Assembly (NCBI GenBank): GCA_018292915.2
Contig: JACVVK020000344.1
Span: forward strand, 647,001-711,000
DNA: 64,000 nt
Source of the DNA: Batillaria attramentaria
Lineage: Eukaryota; Mollusca; Gastropoda; Batillariidae
Direction: 5' to 3'
The translations under genes and the position numbers were made by a program. This document shows, in pieces, positions 26,741-39,100 of the stretch (position 1 is the first letter of the stretch; the number at the start of each line of letters is the position of its first letter). The notes under the pieces are model-generated. The model was not told where the DNA came from and searched no databases. It saw only the letters and a program-made list of their open reading frames with translations.

Positions 26741-26932
26741 TTGCGTGTTGTTTCCCTACCATCCAAAACATACTGTTAATTGTGATGGGTTTCCACAAAT
26801 TGGGTACAAAAAGTCGCCCAGCTATTCTTGGGAAAATTGGGAGAAAAAAAATGGTGGTAGATCAAATTTAGCGAGTCTCGGAGTTTTTCATTTCCGGGTC
26901 CTAAAACGACTGAAACAAATTTCGTGAAAGTC

Positions 26933-27241
26933 TTTTTTTTTTAACTTTATTATCCCTTTCGGGAAATTCGGGCTGCTTCCCCCGGGGGAAGCGCGTCGCC
27001 GCGGTGCAGCGCCACCCAATATCTATCCTATAGTTTTTACAATTTTGCTGGGGGAGGAAAGCCGGATGACCCGGAGAAACCCCCGATGAGCAGCCCGGCA
27101 GCCAGGAAAACACCGGTATCGCATAATTATCACAAACTCGACCTGGGCTCGATCCCACGCTTTATAACCATGACATTGGTGACGGCCGTTCAGTTGCGCA
27201 GCGGCTAAATCCGATGCGCTACCTATTAGAACACCGCTCAC
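26933..27241 (-). mobile_element. SINE-B copy, near full length
   Basis: On the minus strand the order is a tRNA-like head GAGCGGTG.TCTA.TAGGTAGCGC, a B-box GGGATCGAGCCCAGG, an internal part, the palindromic block CTTCCCCCGGGGGAAG with GCGCGTCGCC, and a TTTATTATCCC-type 3' end with an A-tail. A second, internally deleted copy at 30757-30964 shares both ends. Confidence 0.75.
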
Positions 27242-27419
27242 CGTTTCAAGGCTTAATGTAGCTTTTGAACATGTTTAAAGCGAGCTTACAATACATCCAC
27301 GCCACATTAGCATGATTCCCACGTCACGCTTTACCATCCACTAGCACTCTCAACATGGCCGCTTTTCAAACGAAAGTTTTCAACAAACATAATTATCTCA
27401 AGCCTACACCAGGTTACAG

Positions 27420-27762
27420 AAATACTTTTTAAAACCAAAAGAAAGCTTATTTTTCTGCACTTTTCATACTTTTGAAACCAAAAGAAAGCTTATTTTCTGT
27501 ACTTTTCATACTTTTTAAACCCAAAGAAAGCTTATTTTCTGCACTTTTCATACTTAAAACCAAAAGAAAGCTTATTTTCTGCACTTTTCAAACTTTTTAA
27601 ACCAAAAGAAAGCTTATTTTCTGCACTTTTCATACTTTTTAAACCAAAAGAAAGCTTATTTTCTGCACTTTTCATACTTTTTAAACCAAAAGATAGCTTA
27701 TTTTCTGCAGGCTTTTCATACTTTTTAAACCAAAAGAAAGCTTATTTTCTGCACTTTTCAGT
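27420..27762. repeat. About 42-bp minisatellite, eight units
   Basis: Units read roughly CTTTTTAAACCAAAAGAAAG then CTTATTTTCTGCACTTTTCATA, with small length slips of 1-4 bp. Confidence 0.92.
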
Positions 27763-30755
27763 GATACCAATAACTCCGTATGCCGGCCCCCAAATCAACC
27801 CGCTTCGTAGGAGCCGTGAGCCCATCAACAATTCTCCTTTTGATGTAGTTCCCGAAACGTCACCACAGTGTCTTCACCACTCCACACGGCCCAAATTTCG
27901 CACCACCACCATCACACAGGCAAACTGTTACAGCAAGCCGGGAAGCCAGGCAAAGAAGTGAAGAGTGTGTTTTGACGGACGGTGCCAACTATCAGTGCAG
28001 ACCACGGAAAAAAAGAAGCCAAATATTTCCCGTGCCGTTCATTTCAAGCGGAACCCGGGCAGAGGAGGGCCTGGCATGGGGCTGTCAGAGCCAATCAGCG
28101 ACTGATCTGAAAGGGGGGGCCATATCTGATGCTGCACCGCCTGCCTCGCGCTAACTCACCGCGCTGAAGAGCGAACGGCGCTGAGTGATGTCCCTTCATT
28201 GAGGAGGAGGTTGGTACGACTGACTTGACTTGGTAAGGACATGGAGGTTAATTTGAGTTTTTATGGGGACAGTGCGGTGTAATTTTTGTTTATTTATTTA
28301 TTTTATTTATTTATTTTTGTTGGTTTTGTTTGTTTGTTTGTTTGTTTGTTTTTTTGTTGTTGTTTTTTTGTTGTTGTTTTTTTTTTTTTTTTTTTGGGGG
28401 GGGGGGGTATGCACAATGATGTAACCTTATCTTTTTGAGAGTCTAGAACCCTGGCAACTACAAAGTACGGCTGTCAAGATCTGCAACAACTATAAGAAAA
28501 ACAAGATTGAAGTAAAGCCATTGTCAGTTCATCAAGCCAATATTTGAATCACCAGCAGTTCAAATCAACAGGAGTTCATATGTCGTATTTATTATTCAAT
28601 TAACAAGACTGTTATGCGTGTCTTTAGCATTGTACACAGTTTGTATCAGTTCAGTTCGCCAAGTTTCAGACGGCACTGATATCTGCACTCGGAAACTGAA
28701 GTCAGTCAGTGACGCTCATCTACGCATCGCTGAAGTTAAAAGTATGTTACATGAAACTGCAAGGAGAGTTAAATTATCAGTCTTCACTGGCAACGAATGT
28801 ATTACAATTACGGACTGAGATGAATTTCACCTGACTTCCCCCGACTGATCAGTTTGGTCCCAGACTGCTTGAATAACAAATCCATTCCAAGACCTTCTAT
28901 CTTGTATGGATTCTCGTTTATACTATGCATATTTTTAATATTTATTTACATCACGTTTTAAGCTGTGCATTTTAATGTTTTAAAGGACCTGGCAATAATG
29001 GACTCCGGCCGTAAAGCCGCCGTGAAATAGTCTTTGTTGCTTGCACGGCGCCTAAATAACTAACTAACTCCAAGACTTCTTCTGTTTGTCTCTCAAGAAC
29101 CAGCGTAGGCCATCGCTGAATCAGTTAATGCTTATCAGTACTGGCTTCCTTCAGTTCGTTGTCATGCAGTGACACTAGTAAGAAACGAACTCTAAAACGG
29201 CCATGGGCATGGGAGTGAAATTAAGACGGGAAGTGCAGGATAATGTTCAAATCAGCCATAAGTTTCACACAGCTGTCAAACGACTGACATCACCAAGCAG
29301 CTCTGCGAAGACTAAATCACTGCGAATGAAAATCAAATTTTACCGGCGTGACCTGAGCCCAACTGACACGCGAAATTGCCTGTCTAATGTCGCACGTGCT
29401 GGGCTAACCTGACAAATGAAGGCCGCACTCAGGATATCCGTGAGACTAAAGACCTTGTGGGCGATACACGACGTGTCGACTTTCGTCACCTGTTGCTGGT
29501 ACTGCGCCGGGTTACGCTGACCGATAGGGAGGTGGTTACTGATACTCTCTGTGTCTGCTAACCCTACTGCTACTGCTGTTGCTGCTTGCCTCCTGCTGGT
29601 TCGGTGTGTGGGAACACAGGTAGTAATAGTTCTACCACAGAGAGCCGGTACCGCCGTGAGAACAATAGACAGGGGTCCTTCGCGACTGCTGGACTATGCT
29701 GTACTTTTGCCATCAGTTGCTTTCAGCCGGCCGGTTTACGTGCATCATTTTAGTCGTTTCTGGTTGTTGAGCCTTTCTCTTTAAAAGCTCGAACAGAATT
29801 ATGAGATTTTGTCCCATGGTCTGAAGATCCTAATGAGTGGGCGGCCGGTTAGGTTTGTCTGCGTGTATTTAGGCCAGCAGGTTGTGTGTGTACGACATAC
29901 GAAATAGTTCGAGTATTTTTGTTTGATATCCCGCGCTAAATTTCATGTATATGTATGAGCATTACTAGTGTGGGCGCGCTAGAATAGAGTTGGCATGGGT
30001 TTGAAAATCTGTTGGTGAGCAATTTAGAATTGTGTACTTATACAATAACTGAGACGTGAGGTGATGCTGAGACTGATGGCGGTGTTGTCTTAAAATGTGT
30101 TCAATCTGCGCAGGACTTGGAGGCTTGTCGAAAGCCCGAGCATCGTGAAAGTCCTTCTGCTAATTCAGAGTCTGGCTAGAAAGTTCAGGAGGAGGTCTAG
30201 TTAACCCCCCTGCCCGTGTCAATCCATGCTCCAACCAAACGCACAGACCTCTGTTATGTATTCTGTGACTGAGTACCCCTGAGCCTTGAAGTTCAACCAA
30301 CCTATCCAGTTTTCAGTATCGTCTGGAGTCGACGCTCACCGCCAGTGCAAACGTATTGTGGCGAAGGGTTGCGAAATTGGTTTGTCTCCCCTCGCCGATT
30401 AGAGATCCGGCGGCCTGAAATGGCTGACGATAACTTGAGCTTGTGTGTCAAAACACCGAGAGACGCGCAGCTTTTAGAACTCAATTGCCACCGCACGGGA
30501 ATTACTGTGCTTCGCTCTGACGAGACTCGACTGAGTCGGAACTGGAGCTGAGCAGAAGCTGCTTCCTCGGAGAAATCCCTGGAGGTTGCGCTGGCTTGTG
30601 TGTGAATCAATGTCAGTCGCGCTGGCGTGAATACAGGAATCGCTGGAGAAGCAAAAACTTCCTGAGCCATAGGAAAACAGGGTGATGACGGCGTGTTTAT
30701 TTACTACTTGGTCAGCTTCATTTTCACTCTTTGCGCGAAGACTCCAAATCATTAT
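27763..30755. other. No gene seen
   Basis: T-rich and TTTG tracts lie at 28283-28400 with a G-run after them. A GCGCCTAAATAACTAACTAAC tail at about 29045-29068 may be a retroposon 3' end. No exon or RNA gene is supported. Confidence 0.4.
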
Positions 30756-30756
30756 T

Positions 30757-30964
30757 ATTATTATTAACTACTTTATTATCCCTTTGGGGAAATTCGGGCT
30801 GCCTTCCCCGGGGGAAGCGCGTCGCCGCGGTGCAGCGCCACCCAATACCTATCCTTTTTTCTTTTTTTTTTTCTTTTACAATAATTATTTTGCTGAGGGA
30901 GGCCGTTTAGTAGCGCAGCCGGCGACTAAATCCGACGCGCTACCTAGTAGACCACCGCTCACCC
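30757..30964 (-). mobile_element. SINE-B copy, internally deleted
   Basis: Both ends match the 26933-27241 copy (TTTATTATCCCTTTGGGGAA, the CCCCGGGGGAAGCGCGTC block, and the GGTAGCGCGTCGGATTTAG head). About 130 bp including the B-box promoter region are missing. (ATT)n adjoins its 3' end. Confidence 0.75.
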
Positions 30965-31098
30965 CATTTGTCAGTGCTTTATTTTGAGTTTGATTTTTCC
31001 GCCCCTGAGACTTGTTGATTCTCATTCTAGGTCAGTTATCCACATGCACAGCTGACGCCCAGACACAACACTCCCAGTCGACAACAATCCAGACTGAC

Positions 31099-31760
31099 TT
31101 GGACATTTCCCATCAGTTCGGATAACTACAACCCGAGGACAATTCACATCCGGATAACTCCAACCCGAGGACAATTCAAATCCGGATAACTCCAACCCGA
31201 GGACATTTCCCATCCGGATAACTCCAACCCGAGGACATTTCCCATCCGGATAATTCCAACCCAAGGACAATTCACATCCGGATAACTCCAACCCAAGGAC
31301 AATTCACATCCGGATAATTCCAACCCAAGGACAATTCACATCCGGATAATTCCAACCCAAGGACAATTCACATCCGGATAACTCCAACCCGAGGACAATT
31401 CACATCCGGATAATTCCAACCCAAGGACATTTCCCATCCGGATAATTCCAACCCAAGGACATTTCCCATCCGGATAATTCCAACCCAAGGACATTTCCCA
31501 TCCGGATAATTCCAACCCTAGGACAATTCACATCCGGATAACTCCAACCCGAGGACATTTCCCATCCGGATAACTCCAACCCGAGGACATTTCCCATCCG
31601 GATAACTCCAACCCGAGGACATTTCCCATCCGGATAACTCCAACCCGAGGACATTTCCCATCCGGATAACTCCAACCCGAGGACATTTCCCATCCGGATA
31701 ACTCCAACCCTAGGACAATTCACATCCGGATAACTCCAACCCGAGGACAATTCACCCGTG
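31099..31760. repeat. 32-bp minisatellite, about 20 units
   Basis: Units alternate GGACAATTCACATCC or GGACATTTCCCATCC with GGATAACTCCAACCCGA, giving 32 bp. Decayed relatives (GGACAATT.., GGACAACTCC) continue to about 31960. Because 32 is not a multiple of 3, the 194-aa minus-strand open frame cycles through all three frames of the unit. It is not called as a gene. Confidence 0.92.
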
Positions 31761-32150
31761 GACAGCTCCCTCCCAAAGACACCCCCCCTACGGACAACTC
31801 CAAGAAGGAAAACTCCCAAGCGGAAAAAATTCCGACATGGACAATTCTGACCCCAAAAACTTCCTCCCGGGGACAATTTTGAACCCTGAAATTTCTCACA
31901 GGGACACTGAGTTCTCACCCTTACAACACACACCCAAGGACAATTCCAGCGTGGACAATCAGTTCCCATCCGTGAAACTCGCACCCGAACAATCCAATTT
32001 CGAACAGAATGTCTGTCTTATTCAAAAGCCACCTCTACCTTACCAAAGCCTACACATTTCTAGACCCGCTTGAAATATCCATAGACTGTACATACTCTAG
32101 AACCATTCGAGTCCTGCATTGGCAGAACTGTCAAAAAAGCACACAAAGAT

Positions 32151-32154
<4 letters not shown>

Positions 32155-32196
<42 letters not shown>

Positions 32197-32338
32197 CCTG
32201 TAAATATTTGATCTCAATGTTTTAATTTTCTTTGCTAGATGTGTTTTAGTAGTGTGTAGCAACGGCAAGTTTGTAAATTGACGATCTTCTCTGTCAAAAC
32301 TTTAACCGTTGGAAAATAAAGTTTCATCATCATCATCA

Positions 32339-32378
<40 letters not shown>

Positions 32379-32386
32379 TCTCTCTC
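32155..32386. repeat. (GA)n, retroposon-like tail, (ATC)n, (CT)n
   Basis: GA units at 32155-32193 are followed at 32310-32338 by GGAAAATAAAGTTTCATC with CATCATC repeats and then CT units at 32340-32386. The AATAAA plus ATC tail resembles a retroposon 3' end. Confidence 0.7.
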
Positions 32387-32814
32387 CTGCAGTCTCGATT
32401 TGTTATAATTACGGATCAGTGTACTCTGCCATTGCAATACTGACTTTTGTTCCACCTTGAGCATGACCATAAGCTGTGCTTGTTTATGCTGATTAATTGT
32501 TCAGTTCGACAATGTGTATTGCAGTAAACTTGTTTAAACTAACTGACCAAAGCCGCCAAATGGCCGTCATCCATGGAATGCAGGACGCACCGAAGACACT
32601 TTGGTATCAGGCGATAGCTGGTTTTAATACACTGCGACCACAGAGGATGTTCGTAGGCTCCATACCATCTTTATTCCACGGGCCACTTCAACTCTCATCA
32701 GTTTCCCTAAAGTGTTCGCCGCTTTGCTTTCCGAATTTCAGTCTTGGGGACATGTTCGTTGGCCGGTACTACTCACGCGTGAAACCTGGTTTGTGTCCGC
32801 AGTCTCGACGGAAG

Positions 32815-32816
<2 letters not shown>

Positions 32817-32884
<68 letters not shown>
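32817..32884. repeat. (GT)n microsatellite
   Basis: About 33 GT units. The upstream open frame at 32497 shows no domain. Confidence 0.95.
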
Positions 32885-32885
<1 letters not shown>

Positions 32886-33171
32886 GGAAGAGGACTGAGC
32901 AGGGAAGGGGGGGGGGTGGAATTAGGGGAGCCTCATGGCTGAAAATCATCCGGTAGCAATTGTTAAAAGTGTGCCAGCAAAATGTGTGGCATCTGTTATG
33001 TCCTAACTGAGGATATATTTACGCTTCACTGCAAACGCCATTCATGGAATATGAATTATGCGTCATGTATTATTATTATTATTATCGTCGTTGTTGTTCG
33101 GTTGACATTTGTTGTAAATCGCACGACTGATGTTGGACGCTCGTTCGGAGCCGAGTTGAATGTGCTTTCTG

Positions 33172-33172
<1 letters not shown>

Positions 33173-33235
<63 letters not shown>

Positions 33236-33266
33236 AACACACTAAATACACACACACACACACTGT

Positions 33267-33326
<60 letters not shown>
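33173..33326. repeat. Interrupted (CA)n microsatellite
   Basis: Three CA blocks separated by TGAACACACTAAATA and CTGTAAAA. Preceded by (ATT)n at 33067-33085. Confidence 0.95.
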
Positions 33327-33328
<2 letters not shown>

Positions 33329-33984
33329 TCCACGAAACTGAGACGATTAAATCTGAGGAACCGAGACACTAAAACTGAAAACCCCTAGAGAATTTCCACA
33401 AGAGCTGCGTTCAGTGAAATGCCAGCCCCGTGAGAGGCTAGAGAGAGAGAGAGAAACGTTCAAAGGCTTCACACGAAGAGCTGTACATACGGGCATCAGT
33501 AGAGTTTGATAGCTGCGAGCCTTTGCTCCCCTCCAGCCCCTCCCTACTCCTACTCCCCTTACCCCACCACACAACCCCTCCCTCCCCCGTGCAATTAGCG
33601 GATCGTCGTGTGATTAGAGGGCAAGAAAACAAGCCGATCGCCGTAATGAAATGCAGATTAAGAGGCGCCCGGATGGGATGGCAATTCCCCTGACGGTAAA
33701 AATTGGCGAAAATGAACGTTCAGTTACTGGGTTAATTTGCCTTTTAGCTGTCTACCAAACAGAGGAGGATATACTCGGAGCTGGCTGTATAAGTGGCTAT
33801 ATGTATAGTGGCAGTGGGTTTCTTTGTGGCTCTGTGGTGGAGTCGGCACAACACGCGGGATGTACTCCCCCCAGCTCCACATACTCCGGGGCACTTTCTG
33901 CGTTAACGCTGGATATACTTCCCTGGACTGACGATTTGGTTTCGTTTGTTTGTTTTTTTGTTGTTTTTTGTTTTTTTTTGTTTT

Positions 33985-34070
33985 GACAGTGCTAGGGCCA
34001 TGGGTTCAAATCTCATCTCGGAGACATATTTCATTTGTGCTGGCTTTTTACGCGTTGCCCACGGGTGTTT
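33985..34070 (+). mobile_element. Possible decayed SINE-A fragment
   Basis: GCTAGGGCCATGGGTTCAAATC resembles a tRNA B-box segment. TTTGTGCTGGCTTTTTACGCGTTGCCC matches the SINE-A body TTTGTGCTGGCTTTTTCATCGTTGCCC. Both ends are missing. Confidence 0.4.
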
Positions 34071-35231
34071 TTCTTTGTGTGTTTTTGTTTTTGGTATTTT
34101 TGTATATTTTTGTTGCGTTTTTGTTTGGGGGTTGTTTGGGGGCGGGGGGGGGGGGGGTGTTTTTGTGTTTGTTTTTGTGTTTGTTTGTTTTTGTGTTTGT
34201 TTTATTTTTGTTGTTTTTTTCGGGGGAGGCATTCTTCAAAGGTTCAAATTACTAGATCAAGGCAGGTCTGAATTCACACAAATACAGACCCGTTTCTGCG
34301 TCTCCTGAATTGAATCCTGATATCCGGTACTGAGACTACTCGCGAGAACCGTGCTTTCCAAACGTTGAGTTGCAAATTGAGTGGCGTTACGAAACATGAA
34401 CCTTAGTGTTTCCTCTCGCCGCTAATGCAGCGTGAAATATGTGATAAAGAGAGTTGAGAGTGGGGTGAGGGGGGGGGGGAACACACGCAAGTTCAGTAAA
34501 GTCCTTATACTGGTTATATGTTGTAGAAGCTAGTAGATTAAAAGAAAAGATGTGGATGAAACAGAGACAGAGACAGAGACAGAGTGACAGACAGACAGTG
34601 CGAGTGTGTGGTGTGGTGTGGTTTGGTTCCGTCTTGGCGTGTAACCTGGGCAAGATGCCAGACATTCGACGACGACAGAGTGGAGCCATAAGAAAGGAGG
34701 AGGATGCGAAAGACGCATACTGTGGTTTTCCACAACTCGAAGAAATCTGATGTGTATTTTTTGGTTTCCTTTTTATTCGGGCTAGCTCGAGTCTTCATGT
34801 CAGAACATGGCTTGCTTTCGACAGTCCAATCATGTTAATGAATCGTTACACTTACACTCACGATCACAGTCTACCGAAATCAAAATAACGATGACAAAAT
34901 GAAACCTCACGAAATAAACCGAAGTGCATGAACCTCCCCCTGTCTTGGTAGGGACGTGATTGTTAATTGTGACAGCCCCTGACATAGGACGTATCAATAT
35001 GGTCATGTAGAAAACCAGACATTCTTTTTTTTTGCGCTATGTCGCAATTCCTAACTTGGAAAACAATCTGGATTTAGCAATTCTATTTTGCACACTGAAT
35101 ATGTACACATTATGCGAATAATAATGCAGATATTTTTAAGAGGACTATGTATAAGCTTATATATCTATGAGACCGTAGTAGCCTGTAGTGTGACGTTTCA
35201 GTTGCACGTCTGCACACTCTAAGCTAACGTA
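34071..35231. other. T/G-rich run, no gene seen
   Basis: TTTTTG and G runs to 34215, then A/T-rich sequence without recognisable features. Any 3' UTR of gene 1 beyond the tandem repeat would lie here. I see no convincing polyadenylation site close to the stop. Confidence 0.4.
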
Positions 35232-35700
35232 TATACATACCTACAAACAAAAACCGAGATACTTTAACAAAAAGAAAAAAAAAAAGCAGCCGTCATCACA
35301 TTAGTCTTTCAGCAAGATGGTCGCCGTTCGAACAAGATATGTACACACATGTACGTGTATAAACATTCAGTTTCACAAATCACAAATCGTACATACTTAC
35401 AAAAACTGATATATTTTAAACAAAAAAGCAGCCGGCATCAATTTAGTCTTTCACCAAGATGGTCGCCGTTCGAACAAGATATGTACACACATGTACGTGT
35501 ATAAACATTCAGTCTCACAAATCACAAATCGTACATATACTTACAAAAAACTGATATATTTTAACCCCCCCCCCCCCCAAAAAAGAGCAGCCGGCATCAC
35601 GTTAGTCTCTCACTAAGATGGTCGCCATTCGAACAGAAGATAAGTACACACATATACATGTACGAGTATAAACATTCATTTTCACAAATCACAAATCGTC
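35232..35700. repeat. About 150-bp tandem repeat, three units, at gene 1 3' end
   Basis: Three units share CATACTTACAAAAACTGATA, GCAGCCGGCATCA, AAGATGGTCGCCGTTCGAAC and GTACGTGTATAAACATTCA. They begin near 35232, 35389 and 35534. The last unit ends about 21 bp from the stop codon of the C1q exon at 35722. The array must therefore lie in, or replace, the 3' UTR of gene 1. Confidence 0.85.
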
Positions 35701-35721
35701 GGTGCGGTCCATCACTCGCAG

Positions 35722-36119
35722 TTATACCATTGACTGTAAAAGCACTGCGGAAAAATATGTCCTGTCAAGATCGAACTGTGTGGGACCCTTTGTAACTACC
35801 CATAACTGTGCGCCTGCTGTCAATTGTGTGGACAGAAAAATAACGTCAAATGGCTTCCCTCTGTTTGCTGCCGCCAGGACGTTAGTGACATTTTCCTCTA
35901 CCAGTTCAGCGAAAGCATCTCCGTCCGATTCTCTAGCACAGACAGTCACAAAGAATACGTAAATTCCGTCACAAGGGGCTGTGAATACACCTTTTCTTTC
36001 GTCATAGCAATCTCCTTTGTGCGATTTAACATTGCCAAAGACAAGAGTTGGAAAACTGCGTGTTTTATTATCTAGGCGCGTGAACTGAGCATGGAAAGCT
36101 GCTGCTTTCGTCCAGTATT
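35722..36119 (-). CDS. Gene 1 exon 5: C1q-like domain
   Basis: Opens in phase 1 after TTTCAG and encodes about 131 residues. KGVFTAPCDGIYVFFVTV matches the central C1q signature (TGxFTAPxxGxYxFxxxV). The end, YFSAVLLQ, corresponds to the final FxGxL strand. It aligns along its length with gene 3's last exon. Stop TAA at 35722-35724. Confidence 0.88.
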
Positions 36120-39100
36120 CTGAAACACAAAATACAAGTTGAACTTAAAGAAATAAAATAGAGAACGTATTACCTTGGTGTCGGTAATTTTAGCTTCCGT
36201 GATCCATCGCTACACATTGTGAAAGACGTGTATACTGGTGTGTCCGCCACAAATTAAGTTGCCACAACAGATCCCGCAGCTTCTCTCCTGTTTCCTTTTT
36301 CAAAATCGTTTCCGAGCAAGGCGTTGTAACATAGCTCTATATTCATGAAGGGCCGTATGCTGTAGTTTATATTAAATGTCTGCAATCTCAGCAAAATCCA
36401 CGAACAGTGTTTTTGGGTTTTTTTTTTTTTTGTTGTTGTTGTTTTTTAATCCGACTTTGCAAAATGTACATTCCACCCTGTCACTGTAGTTTTTTCAGCG
36501 TCGCTGAAACCCCTATAAAAACCAAGAGCAGCCCGATTTCACAGGTCAGTCTGAGTTTTGACATTGAGCGAGGAAGATCGCAGTGGCGAGTCTTCTGGTG
36601 CAGCACAGAACAATCCGCTAGACAATGTAGCGATGTGTCTCACTCTGACCAAAAGCGCAGTGTAGTTACTCTAAACTCGCGCTCTGGTTTTCTAAGGGTC
36701 TCCGAAGCGCTGAAAACTCTGCAACTGTGACACAGTTGCCTGCATCATGCACAGTCGCAAAAACAACAACAACAACAACAAAACGCACAAAAAAAAAAAA
36801 CAAAAAAAAACCAGACACAATGTTTGTGGCATTTTCCAGAGATTGCAGTCCTCATTTCATTGAACGTTTTCGATTTGTTGTTCACTTGTCTTATTCAAAT
36901 TAAATGCAGTCCACGAATACTCACGAATATAAGACGTCAATTCTGTGATGTCTGTATGGACCTTGTCCCACGATGAAGCCAGTTTCAAAACTGTCGAGTC
37001 TTTCGCCTCTGCTTCGCTGCGAGCCCATGCCAACTTTTTTACTTCTGTCCTGACAAAGTCAACGGCGATTGCCATCTCGACAATTCTACGTTCACAAGCA
37101 GCGTTCGCGAACGTGATCTCCGAAACCATCTTGGTCACTTCTTGGAGAAGACTGACCGGACCCACGCTGGCGGTGCCTTGATCAGCGTCACTCAGCTGCC
37201 CCACGTAGGCCCGAACCAGACCCAGTTCCACAACACGTGTCTCCGACTGCAGAGGAAAAAACGGCTTGCCTCGTCCAGAAAGGCGAACACGATAGGCTTC
37301 GAGCGTGTCTTCGCCGAGCAGCGCCGCCTCCAGTTCATTCTTCAGCGAAACCAGGTCAGTGCTGGGGGTTGCTACCGCCTGCACACAACGCCCGTACATC
37401 TCCAACATTCTGTCCATTGTTGCACGTGCGAACGTCTTCTCCATCTGTAGCCGGGTCAAAGAAGTCAAATAAGACAGGTTAGGGAGTAAGAAAACGGGTA
37501 TTACTACGATACAAATGTTCATTACTAGAAGAGTGCAGAGCTGCTTCAGTGTTTGGGGTTTAACGTCCTTTTCCACCACATAGGGTGATATCAAAGACGG
37601 GGCAACGATGAGAAAGCCAGCACAAATATTTGGCCCCAACCGGGATCGAACTCACGACCCGAGCATTAGAAGTCCAACGCTCTACCATTCGACCACCCCG
37701 GCTCCCCTCTTCAGTGTTTGGGGGTGGCAGGGATGCAGCATCGGTATACTAAAAACCTAAGCGCTTTCAAAGCCTTTGTGTTTTTGCATGCTGTCAGCAG
37801 ATATGGCTTGCTGCTGGGGAAAAAAAAAAAGGTTTTGTGAAGTGTTCGGCCTGACAGAAGAAGTCACAAAGAATGATATCAAAGGTCTACTTGGACCTGC
37901 AGTTCCACGGAGAACGTCTGTTCGGTCGCCTTTATTGCATCCAGCGCCTCATCGCGTGCCCTTGCTGCCCACTGGGTAATGACGTCATAGCGCGCGCCGA
38001 CTGCCGACGTCGCTTCCTGTTTCTGGCGCTTCAGCTCTTGCTTGTCTCTGTCGAGTCGAACAAGGAGGTCCCCTACCACCTGCATCTACAGAATAGACGA
38101 CTCCACTCCTGTCAATCAAAAGGGGCGAGCCCCAAGAAATCGCAGCCAATCGCATGCGGTGGGATAATGAGCACAACACATGGCACGGCCTGACAAACTT
38201 CCTTGCCAGACACCACAAAGAAGGAAGCACATGTAGTTTGATATGAGTGAAACGTGGGGAAAAAAATACAACAACGTCCGCTTACGTCATTGAGGAAAAA
38301 GACCATTACGTCAATCCTTCATTTTGAAATCACCCCTTTATCAATCAAATGCCGTCATGGACGTACTGTTTTGCCAGTGCGCGGCAGAGAAAAGGGGCGG
38401 GGCTTTGGCATCGGAGATTGCCGAGTGGAGTCGTCCATTGAAAATGTGTTCTGTAAAATTTGTGTATGTCGAAATTAAAGTATTCACATATTCGCTTCTT
38501 CACATCCTAAACAGCCACAAAATGGTATGGCATGGTAGACTTCTCCTCGGCGCACATATCCATCTCTGCTCAAATGCTCACGGCGCCGCAGGGCTGGAGG
38601 ACGAAGCAGTGAAAGCCTACTGCCGCTAAGCGCTACTTAATGTGCAGACCTCCACCCTGCTATTCACTCTGGTGCGTGCGACAGTATTTCTGTTTACCAC
38701 GCCACCGGCCACAGCCTACTCTTCTTCGAAAGATGAACGTGGGATTGTTAGCGTGCACACTTGATGTATGTGCGTTCGTGTGTACACGAAGGCGAGACAG
38801 GCACCGTACACGAGTCTGCACATGGATTTGACTCGTTTTGGTAAGGAAAACTCCCACCATATTCCTGCCCAACGGGGACTCGAACCAGGCAGCTCAGGAT
38901 CCGATTGGTTTTGCCGGATCTCCGTTCTTTCTTCAAAATAATTTCTGATAATTCCTGAAAAGACTTCGAAATCAACTTGCAGTTTCAACTGTATCTGAAA
39001 ACCCATTCAAGTTGCAAGCCTGACCACAATACAGACAGGGTGGGGTGGGTGGGTGTTTGGGGGTTTAGCGTCGTTTTTCACCACATAGGATGATATCAAA

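Noticed and set aside
31099..31760. CRISPR-like array of regular repeats
   Set aside because: Units are contiguous 32-bp copies without unique spacers, in eukaryotic DNA; it is a minisatellite.
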